Assembly: GCA_902785985.1 (NCBI GenBank)
Contig: CADABA010000016.1
Location: 9,518-42,876 of the forward strand
Source of the DNA: an uncultured Lachnospiraceae bacterium
Lineage (GTDB): Bacteria; Bacillota; Clostridia; Lachnospirales; Lachnospiraceae
Length of the DNA: 33,359 nucleotides
Reading direction: 5' to 3'
Shown here one piece after another: positions 1 to 8,300 of the stretch (positions are counted from its first letter, which is position 1; each line of letters starts with the position of its first letter). The notes under the pieces are model-generated. The model made no database searches. It was given only the letters and a program-made list of their open reading frames with translations, and was not told where the DNA came from. Position numbers and translations under genes: made by a program.

Positions 1-109
1 TGTGGCTTCAAAAATATGTTAGTACCGCTGCCAGTGCGAGCGAGCGGGAGCGTCCCGACGTGGAAATATTTATTCCGGGAGCCTTAAAGTAAAGGATGCG
101 GGAAGTTTT
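1..109 (-). repeat. Interspersed inverted-repeat element, copy A (cut by window edge)
   Basis: Read on the minus strand, this starts with AAAACTTCCCGCAT (96-109) and continues with a block (CTTTACTTTAAGGCTCCCGGA) that recurs almost exactly in the copy at 10236-10380. A small hairpin, CGGGA-GCG-TCCCG, lies further in. It sits just downstream of nrdG in the same orientation. No ORF is visible. The far end, if there is one, lies outside the window. Confidence 0.6.
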
Positions 110-133
110 CGTAACATACCATTGTGGCAGTTA

Positions 134-661
134 TCAGTCCGGAAGCTTGTAAAGGATCGTGCGGCCTTCCGCGAGTGATGCCTTCAGATCAATGATCCGC
201 TGATTGGAAGACCCGCGGAAACGGAGCGTAATATCCTTTTTTGCCAGTACGAACTCTCCGTCGACCAGGACATCGATTCTCGAGAGCATCTCATCCGTCA
301 CCTCGCACCTTGCCCTGCTCTCCTTCAGGAGATCGTCTTCCAGTGTATAGCCTGTATAACACCAGATGGATTTCTTCGGGAACTCATTATTGATCCTTCG
401 GAGCAGGTAGACGAGCTCCATCTGATTGGCCGGCTCGAACGGTTCTCCGCCGAGCAGTGTAAGACCCTTCACGTAACCCGGTTTGAGGGCCTCCATGATT
501 TCCATCTCTGTCTCCCAGGTATATTTATTTCCATAGGAAAAATCCCAGGTCTCCGGCTGAAAGCAGCCGGGACAGTGATGTGTGCAGCCGCTCACGAACA
601 GCGTGACACGGACGCCGATCCCGTTCGCTATATCTGTTTTTTTCAAATCTCCATAATACAT
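134..661 (-). CDS. nrdG: Anaerobic ribonucleoside-triphosphate reductase activating protein
   Basis: This is a radical-SAM activase of about 175 residues, the usual NrdG length. It uses a 4Fe-4S cluster and S-adenosylmethionine to create the glycyl radical on NrdD in the cytoplasm. The cluster motif CxxxCxxC is visible as C26-T-H-H-C30-P-G-C33, and a GGEPF motif follows near residue 70, where the radical-SAM fold contacts SAM. The ATG at 661 is preceded by GGAGGGGCT. Its partner nrdD is not adjacent but about 10 kb away on the same strand (10517-12688). An extended -10 promoter at 855-863 implies a leader of roughly 190 nt, mostly made of an inverted-repeat element. Downstream of the stop lies another copy of the same repeat family. 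Confidence 0.95.
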   Translation of the reverse strand: MYYGDLKKTDIANGIGVRVTLFVSGCTHHCPGCFQPETWDFSYGNKYTWETEMEIMEALKPGYVKGLTLLGGEPFEPANQMELVYLLRRINNEFPKKSIWCYTGYTLEDDLLKESRARCEVTDEMLSRIDVLVDGEFVLAKKDITLRFRGSSNQRIIDLKASLAEGRTILYKLPD

Positions 662-717
662 AGCCCCTCCCCCGCCGCATCCGCGGCTCTCACGACTCTT
701 CCTGTATTCTTCTTACG

Positions 718-845
718 AAAACTTCCCGCATTCGAAATCCCGATGGCACCCGGGAAACCCAGGGAAAGGCCGCCCTTTTCGGAGCTGGAACGCGAGGCGT
801 TCCCGAATCCCGGCTGCCGCCGAATAAATGCATGCGGGATGTTTT
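718..845 (-). repeat. MITE-like inverted-repeat element, copy B, within the nrdG leader
   Basis: The element is 128 bp and bounded by 14-bp terminal inverted repeats: AAAACTTCCCGCAT at 718-731 and ATGCGGGATGTTTT at 832-845, matching at 13 of 14 positions. Inside is the palindrome GGAACGC-GAG-GCGTTCC, which other copies share (19807-19826 and around 10280-10300). It lies between the nrdG start and its probable promoter, so it would be transcribed as 5' leader. No target-site duplication is obvious and it encodes no transposase. Confidence 0.65.
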
Positions 846-854
846 GGTCTTTCT

Positions 855-863
855 ATTATAGCA
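855..863 (-). promoter_or_regulatory. Extended -10 promoter for nrdG
   Basis: The minus strand reads TGCTATAAT, a perfect extended -10 (TGnTATAAT). No good -35 is visible, which is tolerable with an extended -10. Predicted transcription starts near 848, just outside the terminal repeat of element B. I see no NrdR box here, unlike upstream of nrdD. Confidence 0.5.
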
Positions 864-920
864 GACCGGGCGCATAAACGGTACTGTCATTCCTGCTTCC
901 TGACCACTGTGCTCATAAAG

Positions 921-956
921 AGCGCTTCTTTTACAGCCGCGCATCAAAGAAGCGCT
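921..956. terminator. Stem-loop between the L,D-transpeptidase gene and nrdG
   Basis: AGCGCTTCTTT (921-931) pairs with AAAGAAGCGCT (946-956), a perfect 11-bp stem with a 14-nt loop. Only a short T-run follows on either strand, so it is a weak or auxiliary terminator at best. It may back up the stronger terminator at 1017-1073. Confidence 0.35.
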
Positions 957-1016
957 TTGCATCCCTGCAGGATGCAGCAGGATCGCTCTATTGTTCACGA
1001 CTGAGCCAATTTCCGC

Positions 1017-1073
1017 ACAAAAAAACCGCTGTATGTGGCCGCATCCTTTCTCTTTGCAGCCATATACAGCGGT
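1017..1073 (-). terminator. Intrinsic terminator of the L,D-transpeptidase gene
   Basis: On the minus strand ACCGCTGTATATGGC (1059-1073) pairs with GCCACATACAGCGGT (1025-1039), a 15-bp stem with one G-U pair. It is followed directly by a run of seven T. It lies about 110 nt downstream of the stop codon. Confidence 0.85.
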
Positions 1074-1181
1074 CGACCTTTACGATATTGCGAAAATCCG
1101 CCGGAACGTGATGTTTTCATTTACCGGTTCCGCTTCTGCATCCTTTATACGAATACAGCTGCGATGCTCCGATCTTATGTT

Positions 1182-2729
1182 TTATCCGAATACAACGACC
1201 GGCGTTCCGACGCTCAGCTGCTCAAAAAGCACAGCTGCGACCGCCTCCGGAAGATTTACACAGCCGTGAGAACCGTTCTCCAGATAAATATCTCCGCCGA
1301 ACGTTGTTCTCCATGTGGCATCATGCATTCCGATCCCGTTATCAATGTCATAGGGAAGCCAGTACTTCACAAGAGTATAGTACGACCTTGTGGTGCCGTC
1401 CTGCAGGAGCGGACCAAGCATCGTAACATAAGTCTCTTTATTCTGCAGATAATAGATTCCACGCGGTGTCGGTGTGCTGTTCTCAGATCCCGTTACAATC
1501 TCACTCTCGGCGGCCAGCTGTCCGTTATTATAATAGAAGAGATGCTGCTTCGAGAGATCAAGTTCGACATATGTATTTCCAATGCCGAGATCTGCGGGCG
1601 TAAGACTCGCATCCAGAGAATAAATCGGCGGACGCTCTGTGCTTGTATGTCCCATGATCTCATTATAAAGCTGCTCAGCTTCCGCAGCCTGATCGATCTG
1701 AACGCCGTTGGTAGTGATCTGTGCTCCATTGCCCTGCGCACTTCCGATTTCGACAACACCGCTCAGTGTAGACTGGAACGAGACCGTATTCTTCACACTG
1801 TCCACTTCCGCTGCCAGCCCTGCGACATAGGCGTTCACATTGCTGCGTATAACAGCATCATCAAGGTAATATCCGCCGTTCTCATCACGGCTGATCCAGC
1901 CGATCAATGTCGATGCATCCAGCGTCTTTGTTCCGTTCTTCAACGTGTGGGTAATGCTCGTCTGCAGAAACGTATTCAGCTCATCCCTCATCGCGATCAG
2001 GTTAGGATTGTCCGCATAGACGATCGGCTGTTCATAGGCATTGACATTTGCGGAAATATCCACACTCTGCGTCCCGCCTGCAATCGCCTCCTCAATCGAC
2101 GAGAGGACGACATCATAACGAAGCATCGATCCCTGTGTCTCCCCGACGATCGCAAAAGAGTTATTCTCGATCTGAAGATATGCGTTTGTCGGTGCCATCT
2201 GGCTCCCGATCTGCAGCTCCGGGAGCGAACTGATCCGCGCATCCAGCATTTCCGGACTGTACGTTGTAGCCTCACTGACGGTGAACGTATGAACCTCCCC
2301 CATCTTGCCGGATAGCCACCCGAGCCTGTTCTGATGATCGACCAGATCCTGTACACCGCCGGAAGGAGCATATGCGTATCCGAACTCATCGCCGGTGACG
2401 GTCTCCTGCCTTCCTCCGCGGAAAGTCAGTGTAAGCGAGAAATTCTCAACTCTCTCACGGATCTCTGATTCAACCTCAGCTGCAGTCTTGCCGCCCGCAT
2501 TGATTCCGTTGATGATCGTCCCTTCGATAAAACGGTCTTTATACGTTCCTGCGACAACCAGGAACGCAGTTCCCAGACAGGCCAGAAGCAGGCCTAATAG
2601 TATAAGTAATTTTACATAAAGCGGAACGGATACTCTTGCACGCTTTGCAGCCGTTCTCCGGTTCCTGCCCGATGAACGGCTTCTCTTATGTCCTGAAGAG
2701 CCTGCTCTGTCACGAAGAGCGATATCCAT
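1182..2729 (-). CDS. L,D-transpeptidase (YkuD family), membrane anchored
   Basis: This 515-residue enzyme probably forms L,D cross-links in, or attaches proteins to, peptidoglycan outside the membrane. A basic N-terminus (residues 1-33) precedes one hydrophobic segment (about 37-61), giving a type II anchor. The middle contains repeated peptidoglycan-binding-like sequence of the kind found before YkuD domains (DRFIEGTIINGINAGGKTAAE). The C-terminal YkuD domain carries S-H-G-C-V-N with catalytic Cys near residue 490, and the protein ends 25 residues later. The ATG at 2729 is chosen because GGGAGGTAAT lies just upstream; an ATG at 2810 lacks such a site. It is a single-gene unit with its own terminator and a probable promoter at 3092-3100. 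Confidence 0.92.
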   Translation of the reverse strand: MDIALRDRAGSSGHKRSRSSGRNRRTAAKRARVSVPLYVKLLILLGLLLACLGTAFLVVAGTYKDRFIEGTIINGINAGGKTAAEVESEIRERVENFSLTLTFRGGRQETVTGDEFGYAYAPSGGVQDLVDHQNRLGWLSGKMGEVHTFTVSEATTYSPEMLDARISSLPELQIGSQMAPTNAYLQIENNSFAIVGETQGSMLRYDVVLSSIEEAIAGGTQSVDISANVNAYEQPIVYADNPNLIAMRDELNTFLQTSITHTLKNGTKTLDASTLIGWISRDENGGYYLDDAVIRSNVNAYVAGLAAEVDSVKNTVSFQSTLSGVVEIGSAQGNGAQITTNGVQIDQAAEAEQLYNEIMGHTSTERPPIYSLDASLTPADLGIGNTYVELDLSKQHLFYYNNGQLAAESEIVTGSENSTPTPRGIYYLQNKETYVTMLGPLLQDGTTRSYYTLVKYWLPYDIDNGIGMHDATWRTTFGGDIYLENGSHGCVNLPEAVAAVLFEQLSVGTPVVVFG

Positions 2730-3056
2730 TATTACCTCCCACAAGCTATACTGTATCTTTGCAGTGCCTTTCGCATTCCGCCTGCGCTCCATGCTCACTG
2801 GATCAGGCACCGCTCAGATAAACAGAATTTTTACATCAACAGTCGGTCCACATGCATTCCTGTTCTCATCTGTTCGTCAGAAAGCATTTGGAAAGCCGCA
2901 CTTACTGCACGGTCTTTCACTGTAAAACCGTGACCATTGTACTTCAAACGAAATAAAAAGACAACGGTCTCAATTCATTTTCAATCTTATGTACAAAAAG
3001 AAGAGCAATTTTCACCGATTATGATAGATTTTGACCATTTAACGTCACTCTGTGCA

Positions 3057-3082
3057 AATATGTGAAATCCCATCCACATATT
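3057..3082 (-). promoter_or_regulatory. Hairpin at the predicted 5' end of the L,D-transpeptidase mRNA
   Basis: AATATGTG (3057-3064) and CACATATT (3075-3082) are perfectly complementary with a 10-nt loop. The hairpin begins a few nucleotides after the predicted transcription start. It could be an operator palindrome or a 5' mRNA-stabilising stem; the sequence does not decide. Confidence 0.4.
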
Positions 3083-3091
3083 GTGTTTTTC

Positions 3092-3100
3092 ATTATACCA
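3092..3100 (-). promoter_or_regulatory. Extended -10 promoter upstream of the L,D-transpeptidase gene
   Basis: The minus strand reads TGGTATAAT, a perfect TGnTATAAT. No convincing -35 is found 16-18 nt upstream. The implied leader to the ATG at 2729 is about 350 nt. Confidence 0.5.
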
Positions 3101-3180
3101 CACATCAAGTTCTTGTGCCCTTCTTTCCCTTCAGATACGCCAATGCGTATATTCCGAAAGCATTCTCAGAATATGCGGAT

Positions 3181-3438
3181 TCATATCTTCTTTCCTTTCC
3201 CGGCAGTCATATAACTGAGAAGGAAGGATGTAAATATAGTCACCGCTCCGGCAATCGCCCCGAAGACTGCTCCGTGCATGGTGCCGAAACTCGCCTGCGG
3301 ATCCCCTCCCACAAATGTAACGAGTGAAAAGACCGAGGGAGATGATCCCAGCACATACCCTCTGACTTCAGCGATCCCGCTGATGATCCCGCCCACGCCC
3401 GCTGTTCCCTTTTGTTTCCTTTTTCTCCATGATTTCAC
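3181..3438 (-). CDS. Small hypothetical membrane protein
   Basis: An 85-residue ORF starting at ATG 3438, with GGGGTG six nucleotides upstream as a weak ribosome binding site. The product has a very basic start (MKSWRKRKQK), a glycine-rich hydrophobic stretch (AGVGGIISGI), a longer hydrophobic alanine/glycine-rich segment near residues 56-76, and a lysine-rich end (GKGKK). That pattern fits a protein with one or two membrane helices. I do not recognise a family. It stands alone between the L,D-transpeptidase promoter and a short repeat element. It may be a real small gene or a chance ORF. Confidence 0.45.
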   Translation of the reverse strand: MKSWRKRKQKGTAGVGGIISGIAEVRGYVLGSSPSVFSLVTFVGGDPQASFGTMHGAVFGAIAGAVTIFTSFLLSYMTAGKGKKI

Positions 3439-3525
3439 CCCTTTTCACGAAGATAACTGCTGCATCGCGAAAACAGATCTCTCCCTGATCTCTTAACCGC
3501 TGCACAGTAACACAGACTTCTTAAC

Positions 3526-3592
3526 AAAAGCCTCCCGCATCCAGACCATAAGGCTTCGGGAAGGGACCACACTGAAGCATGTGGGAAGTTTT
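3526..3592 (-). repeat. Short inverted-repeat element (67 bp), possible MATE-gene terminator
   Basis: The ends AAAAGCCTCCCGCAT (3526-3540) and ATGTGGGAAGTTTT (3579-3592) are variants of the terminal repeats of element B at 718-845. Within it, on the minus strand, AAGCCT pairs with AGGCTT followed by TTTG, so it could also end transcription of the MATE gene, whose stop is about 85 nt upstream. It looks like an internally deleted copy of the same family. Confidence 0.45.
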
Positions 3593-3677
3593 GGCTTCTT
3601 ATTGGCTCCTCAGCCGCTGCAAATTATTCCCGGGTCCGCGTGATGTGTAAAATGAAACAGGAACCTGTAACGATTTC

Positions 3678-5381
3678 TCAGATCCGTTCGGAGACATGTC
3701 TGTTCCTGAATCTGATGAAATATGTGAGCTCGAGCACACAGCATGTCATCCAGCCTACCGGATAACCGAATCCGACGACATAGGGCGTATAGGCGATCCT
3801 GCTGCCGATGAACAGATAAATCTGCCGGATCAGAACAAAACACAGAAGCATGCAGAACATCGGGACCCTGGATTCTCCTCTTCCCCTGAGCGCTCCGGCC
3901 AGAACATGGTTGACCGCATTGAACATCAGGAAGTACGTGTTCATGCGCAGAAAAAGCACGCCGTAATAAATGACCTCCTCATCGTTCGTGAAGAGCGCTG
4001 TCGCCTGCGGCGCGAGCACGATCAGGATCGTCGCGATCACCGCCGTCACTCCGACCGCCATCTGGATCGATCTTGCCGCTCCTTTATTGGCCCGCTCCGT
4101 TCTGCCCGCTCCTATATTCTGGCTGACAAAGGTCGTGGCCGCCTGGCTGAGCGAATTGATCGGCAGGAAAATGAAAGAATCCAGTTTGTTGTAAGCCCCC
4201 CATCCGGCCATGCACCCGGAGCCGAATCCGTTGATATAGGACTGCACGAACACGTTGGATACGGAAGTGATCACGGACTGAATTCCAGTCGGCAGACCGA
4301 TCCCGAAGATCATCTTAAGGATCGGAAGATCGATCTTAAGATCCTTAAGAGTCAGCTTATAGATATCTTCCGTTCTCAAAAGAAGCAGGAGAACAAGGAA
4401 CGCCGAGAGGAACTGTGAAATGATCGTTGCATAGGCCGCCCCCGCGATCCCCGCCTTCAGCACGATGACAAAAAAGAGATCCAGCACGGTGTTCAGGAGA
4501 CTCGTAAAAATAAGGAAGTACAGCGGCCTCTTTGTATCACCCACCGCTCTCAGAATACCGCTTCCCATATTGTAGAGGAGGAGTCCCAGTGCCCCTCCGA
4601 AGTAGATCTCCAGATAGACCTTCGCCTGCGGGAATACATCCTCCGGGGTCTGCATGAGCTTCAGCATGGCCGGGACGAGTACGAACCCTGCAAGCGTAAA
4701 GAAGATACCGAAAAGGATCGTGACCGCTATTGCAGTCTCCACAGTCCTGTGAAGTTCCTGCAGTTTGCGGGCTCCGAAATACCGGCTGATCACAACACCG
4801 CCGCCGATGGAGAAGCCGTTAAAGAAAAAGATCATGATATTGACGATCATAGTCGTCGAGCTGATCGCAGCCAGTGCCTCTGTTCCGACAAAATTACCGA
4901 CGACGATGGAATCCACCGTGTTGTACAGCATCTGGAAGACATTTCCGAAGAGGAGCGGGAGCGCGAATGCAGTCAGATGCCCGGCGATCGACCCCTCCGT
5001 CATATCCCGCACGGTCGACTTCTTCTGCATCTCCGCCTTTTCCGGTATCTCTGTCTCCTTTGAGATCTCTGCCGCCGGCATCTCTGTCTCCTTTGAGATC
5101 TCTCCCTTTTCCGGTATCTGTGCCCCCTTCGGGATTAACGCTTTCTCCGGCAGTTCTGTCGCCTTTGAGTTCTCTGCCCTCTCCGGCCTCTGTGCCCCCT
5201 TCGGCATTTCCACTTTCTCCGGCCGTTCTGTCTTCTCCGAGGGCGAAGTTCCATACTTTGAATCGCTGTTCCCGGATAACGATCCTGTTATTCCGGCTCC
5301 TTCGATGCCGAAATCATGATCCGTTTCCCCGTCTCTTTCGGCTGTTTGATTTTTATCCACTGTAGTTCTCTCAAAACGCAT
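3678..5381 (-). CDS. MATE family efflux transporter with repetitive N-terminal tail
   Basis: This 567-residue protein has a C-terminal body of about 445 residues typical of MATE/NorM-like exporters (DinF/MepA branch), which expel drugs or metabolites in exchange for Na+ or H+. Recognisable family segments include PLLFGNVFQMLYNTVDSIVV near the start of the body, GDTKRP in the middle and ALRGRGESRVP near the end. The first ~125 residues are unusual: hydrophilic, charged, and built of about six 12-residue repeats (PEKxExPKGAQx / PEKxEISKETEx). The ATG at 5381 is chosen over a TTG at 5390 because GGAGG (5391-5395) lies 9 nt upstream of the ATG but touches the TTG. Only 17 nt separate it from the helicase gene upstream, so the two are probably co-transcribed. 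Confidence 0.92.
   Translation of the reverse strand: MRFERTTVDKNQTAERDGETDHDFGIEGAGITGSLSGNSDSKYGTSPSEKTERPEKVEMPKGAQRPERAENSKATELPEKALIPKGAQIPEKGEISKETEMPAAEISKETEIPEKAEMQKKSTVRDMTEGSIAGHLTAFALPLLFGNVFQMLYNTVDSIVVGNFVGTEALAAISSTTMIVNIMIFFFNGFSIGGGVVISRYFGARKLQELHRTVETAIAVTILFGIFFTLAGFVLVPAMLKLMQTPEDVFPQAKVYLEIYFGGALGLLLYNMGSGILRAVGDTKRPLYFLIFTSLLNTVLDLFFVIVLKAGIAGAAYATIISQFLSAFLVLLLLLRTEDIYKLTLKDLKIDLPILKMIFGIGLPTGIQSVITSVSNVFVQSYINGFGSGCMAGWGAYNKLDSFIFLPINSLSQAATTFVSQNIGAGRTERANKGAARSIQMAVGVTAVIATILIVLAPQATALFTNDEEVIYYGVLFLRMNTYFLMFNAVNHVLAGALRGRGESRVPMFCMLLCFVLIRQIYLFIGSRIAYTPYVVGFGYPVGWMTCCVLELTYFIRFRNRHVSERI
5019..5222 (-). repeat. 36-bp in-frame tandem repeats encoding the MATE N-terminal tail
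   Basis: Successive units read PEKVEMPKGAQR, PERAENSKATEL, PEKALIPKGAQI, PEKGEISKETEM, PAAEISKETEI and PEKAEMQKK. Units alternate between a PKGAQ and an SKETE type, suggesting a 24-residue (72-bp) duplication built on an older 12-residue one. One unit is a residue short but stays in frame. Confidence 0.8.
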
Positions 5382-5398
5382 GACAAACAACCTCCAAA

Positions 5399-8300
5399 TC
5401 AGGTGAGGAGTTCCAGGAGCTCCTCTCTGCTGATTGCCGCGGACGACACACCTTCCGCCTGCAGGATATCGTCGGCCAGTTGCCGCTTGCTCTCCTGCAT
5501 TTCCACAATTTTCTCCTCGATGGTCCCCTTGACGATCAGCTTATAGACATTGACGACCTTCGTCTGTCCGATCCGGTGGGCTCTGTCCGTTGCCTGATTC
5601 TGAACTGCGAGGTTCCACCACGGATCATAGTGAATGACCACATCCGCACCGGTCAGATTGAGACCCGTACCGCCCGCCTTCAGCGAAATCAGGAACAGCG
5701 GGACCGTCCCTGTATTGAACTCCCGAACGAGCTCGATCCTCCTCTCCTTGGGCGTAGCACCTGTGATCTTATAATACTCGATTCTTTTCTTTTTCAGCTC
5801 CTCCTCCAGTTTCTCAAGCATTGCTGTGAACTGAGAGAAAATGAGCGCCCTGTGCTCCCCGTCGATCAGGGAGTCGATCAGTTCAAGACAGAGCTCTTTC
5901 TTGGCCGACTGCCCGTCATAATCCGAAAACATCAGGGACGGATCACAGCAGATCTGCCGGATATGCGTGAGCTCCGCAAGAATCTCGATTTTCCCTTTCC
6001 GGAAATCAGCCTCATCGACGGTCTGCAGCTTTCTACGCATGCGGACGACCTGTCCGTCGTAGAGCTTCTGCTGCCTGCTTTCCATATGCGCGTACCGCAG
6101 CTCCTCGAGCTTCTCCGGGAGGTCTTTCAGGACTTCGCTCTTCTTCCTCCGCAAAATGAAGGGCGCAGCCATCCTGCGCAGCCTCTCGCGTGCCTCCTCA
6201 TCCCCGGACTTTACGATCGGCGTCTCGATCCCGGATCTGAATTCCTCGAATGAATACAGAAGCCCCGGCATCAGATAGTCGAAAATACTCCAGAGTTCTG
6301 TGAGCCTGTTCTCGATCGGTGTTCCTGTCAGGGCATACCGTGTATCCGCCCGGACAAGCTTTAAGGACTTCGCCGCTGCGGTATTATGATTCTTGATATA
6401 TTGCGCTTCATCCGCGACGAGGAAGCGGAACTGCGCATCCTCATACATAGAGATATCCCGTTTCAGGAGGTCATACGATGTGATCAGCACGTCCGCATCC
6501 TCCCGATTCTCAATAATCTCTTTCCGCTCCTTCCGGGTTCCCGTGACCGTTACAACTTTCAGACTGTCAGCAAAAGTGCGGATCTCTTCCTTCCAATTGT
6601 AGACCAGGGAAGCAGGGGAGACAATGAGGGAAGGACGCCTCTCCTCCGGATTCTCATTTCTGACGGCCAGAAGCACCGTGATCACCTGCAGCGTTTTTCC
6701 GAGACCCATATCGTCAGCCAGAATACCTCCGAAATGGTAAGCATCCAGTGTCCGAAGCCACCGGTAACCGGTCACCTGATACCTTCTCAGCGTCCCTTTC
6801 AGAGTCGCAGGCACTTCAAAATCCGCTTCGCCGATCGTCTTGAATTCCTTGATCAGAGACTTGAACCGGCTGTCCCTCGTAGCATAAAGATCCTGAGACG
6901 CCTCCATCATCCTGTCCAGATAGAGCGCCCGGTATGCGGGAATGTGCATTTTCCCGGCGACAAATTCCTTAAGAGGAATATTCACAGCCTCAAGCATTTC
7001 CGAAAGGTCCGCGACGGATTCATTTTCATCCAGCTTAAAGAAATCGCCGTTCTTAAGTGTTACATATTTCTTTTTCTTTCGATAACTGTAAAGAATGTCG
7101 AGGAGCTCATCGGGCGTAAGCTCCGTGGAGCTTACCGACAGATCAAGCAGGCCGTCCGAGACACTCAGGCCGATATCGAACCGGGCTCTTTTGCGGATCC
7201 GAAGAGTGCGGAACCGTTCTGTCATCCGCACCTCGCTCCGCTTCATGATCTCGGGAATTCCCCGGTCAAGAAGGTCAAAGACCAGATCGCTTTCCTTCGG
7301 CGCGAAAAGAATGCGGTACTGCGGATCATAATTTGAGAGATACTGCCGGAGAAGTTCGAGCATTCCCTGCTCATCCTCAAAATTCCGGAAGGATTCACTC
7401 CCGTTTCCGGCAAGATGATCTGTCAGCAGGAATCTTACTGAATCATAGAAGACATCACAGCGCCCGATTATGTTTCCGGAATCCACATCAAAATACGTAA
7501 TGAATTCCGGCTCCGGTGCAAGAATGGTCCCGATTTCCGCTTCGACTTCGGGCGAAGATTCGATTTTTACGGCATCCTGAAGACCCGGCAGAGCTCTCCT
7601 GTAAAAATCGGAAAGATACGAACGCCCGATCATGATCCGTATACATCCTTCCTGCTCTGCCCCGAGGATGGGACGCAGAAGGGCATACCGGTCATCCGGA
7701 ATCCGGTTCAGGGATCCCTCTGAGATGTAATAGGCATGCCCGATTCCCCTGAACGTTCTGGGCACATCTCCTGCAAGGAGGATCCCCTCGATGACTCCGC
7801 TTCTGCTCCTGTTCAGTTCCAGCTGAAGCGTTATGGAAAGATCGCGGACTCCGAATTTGATCGCGCTCTTCGTTTTTCCGCCTTCTGTCCTGTCCGTAAA
7901 CTCGAGCGTCTCCCCAAGCGCCGCGTCAAAAAAATTGTCGAGGTTCTGCCCTTCCAGAACAATTTTGTCTTTGGTCCGGGAGATCTCGGAATTATAGTAC
8001 CGTGAATTTCTGATCCTGGATTCGAACTGACTGATTTGAATCTTTTCATCCTGAAGGAAAGCATCGAGAAATGTATTCCACTTTTCAGACCCGGGAAGCA
8101 GATACTCTCTGCCAAGCGTAAGCTCGGTCTTCGTACCGAAATGCATCTGCCCGCCTTTTTTCATCACTTCCGCAAACTCGTTCAGATCCTTTATTTTATA
8201 ATATTTCCCGGCCCCGGCGCGAAAACAGACAGAAAGTCCGCTCTCCTCCAGAGTAAGATACGGTATGATCGAAAGGGAAGGAACAATATTCCGGTCCGGT

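Larger units (their letters stand above)
2730..3180. other. Intergenic region holding the L,D-transpeptidase leader
   Basis: This is AT-rich sequence without a credible gene. It holds the predicted promoter (3092-3100), a perfect 8-bp hairpin at the predicted 5' end of the transcript (3057-3082), and about 330 nt of further untranslated leader in which I recognise no known riboswitch. Confidence 0.5.

Noticed and set aside
690-998. Minus-strand ORF of 102 codons upstream of nrdG
   Set aside because: It spans the repeat element, the nrdG promoter and a stem-loop; its translation is Arg/Pro-rich without family features and it lacks a ribosome site.
1035-2315. Plus-strand ORF of 426 codons opposite the L,D-transpeptidase
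   Set aside because: A mirror of a real gene: Cys/Arg-rich translation, no ribosome site, while the minus strand encodes a clear YkuD protein.
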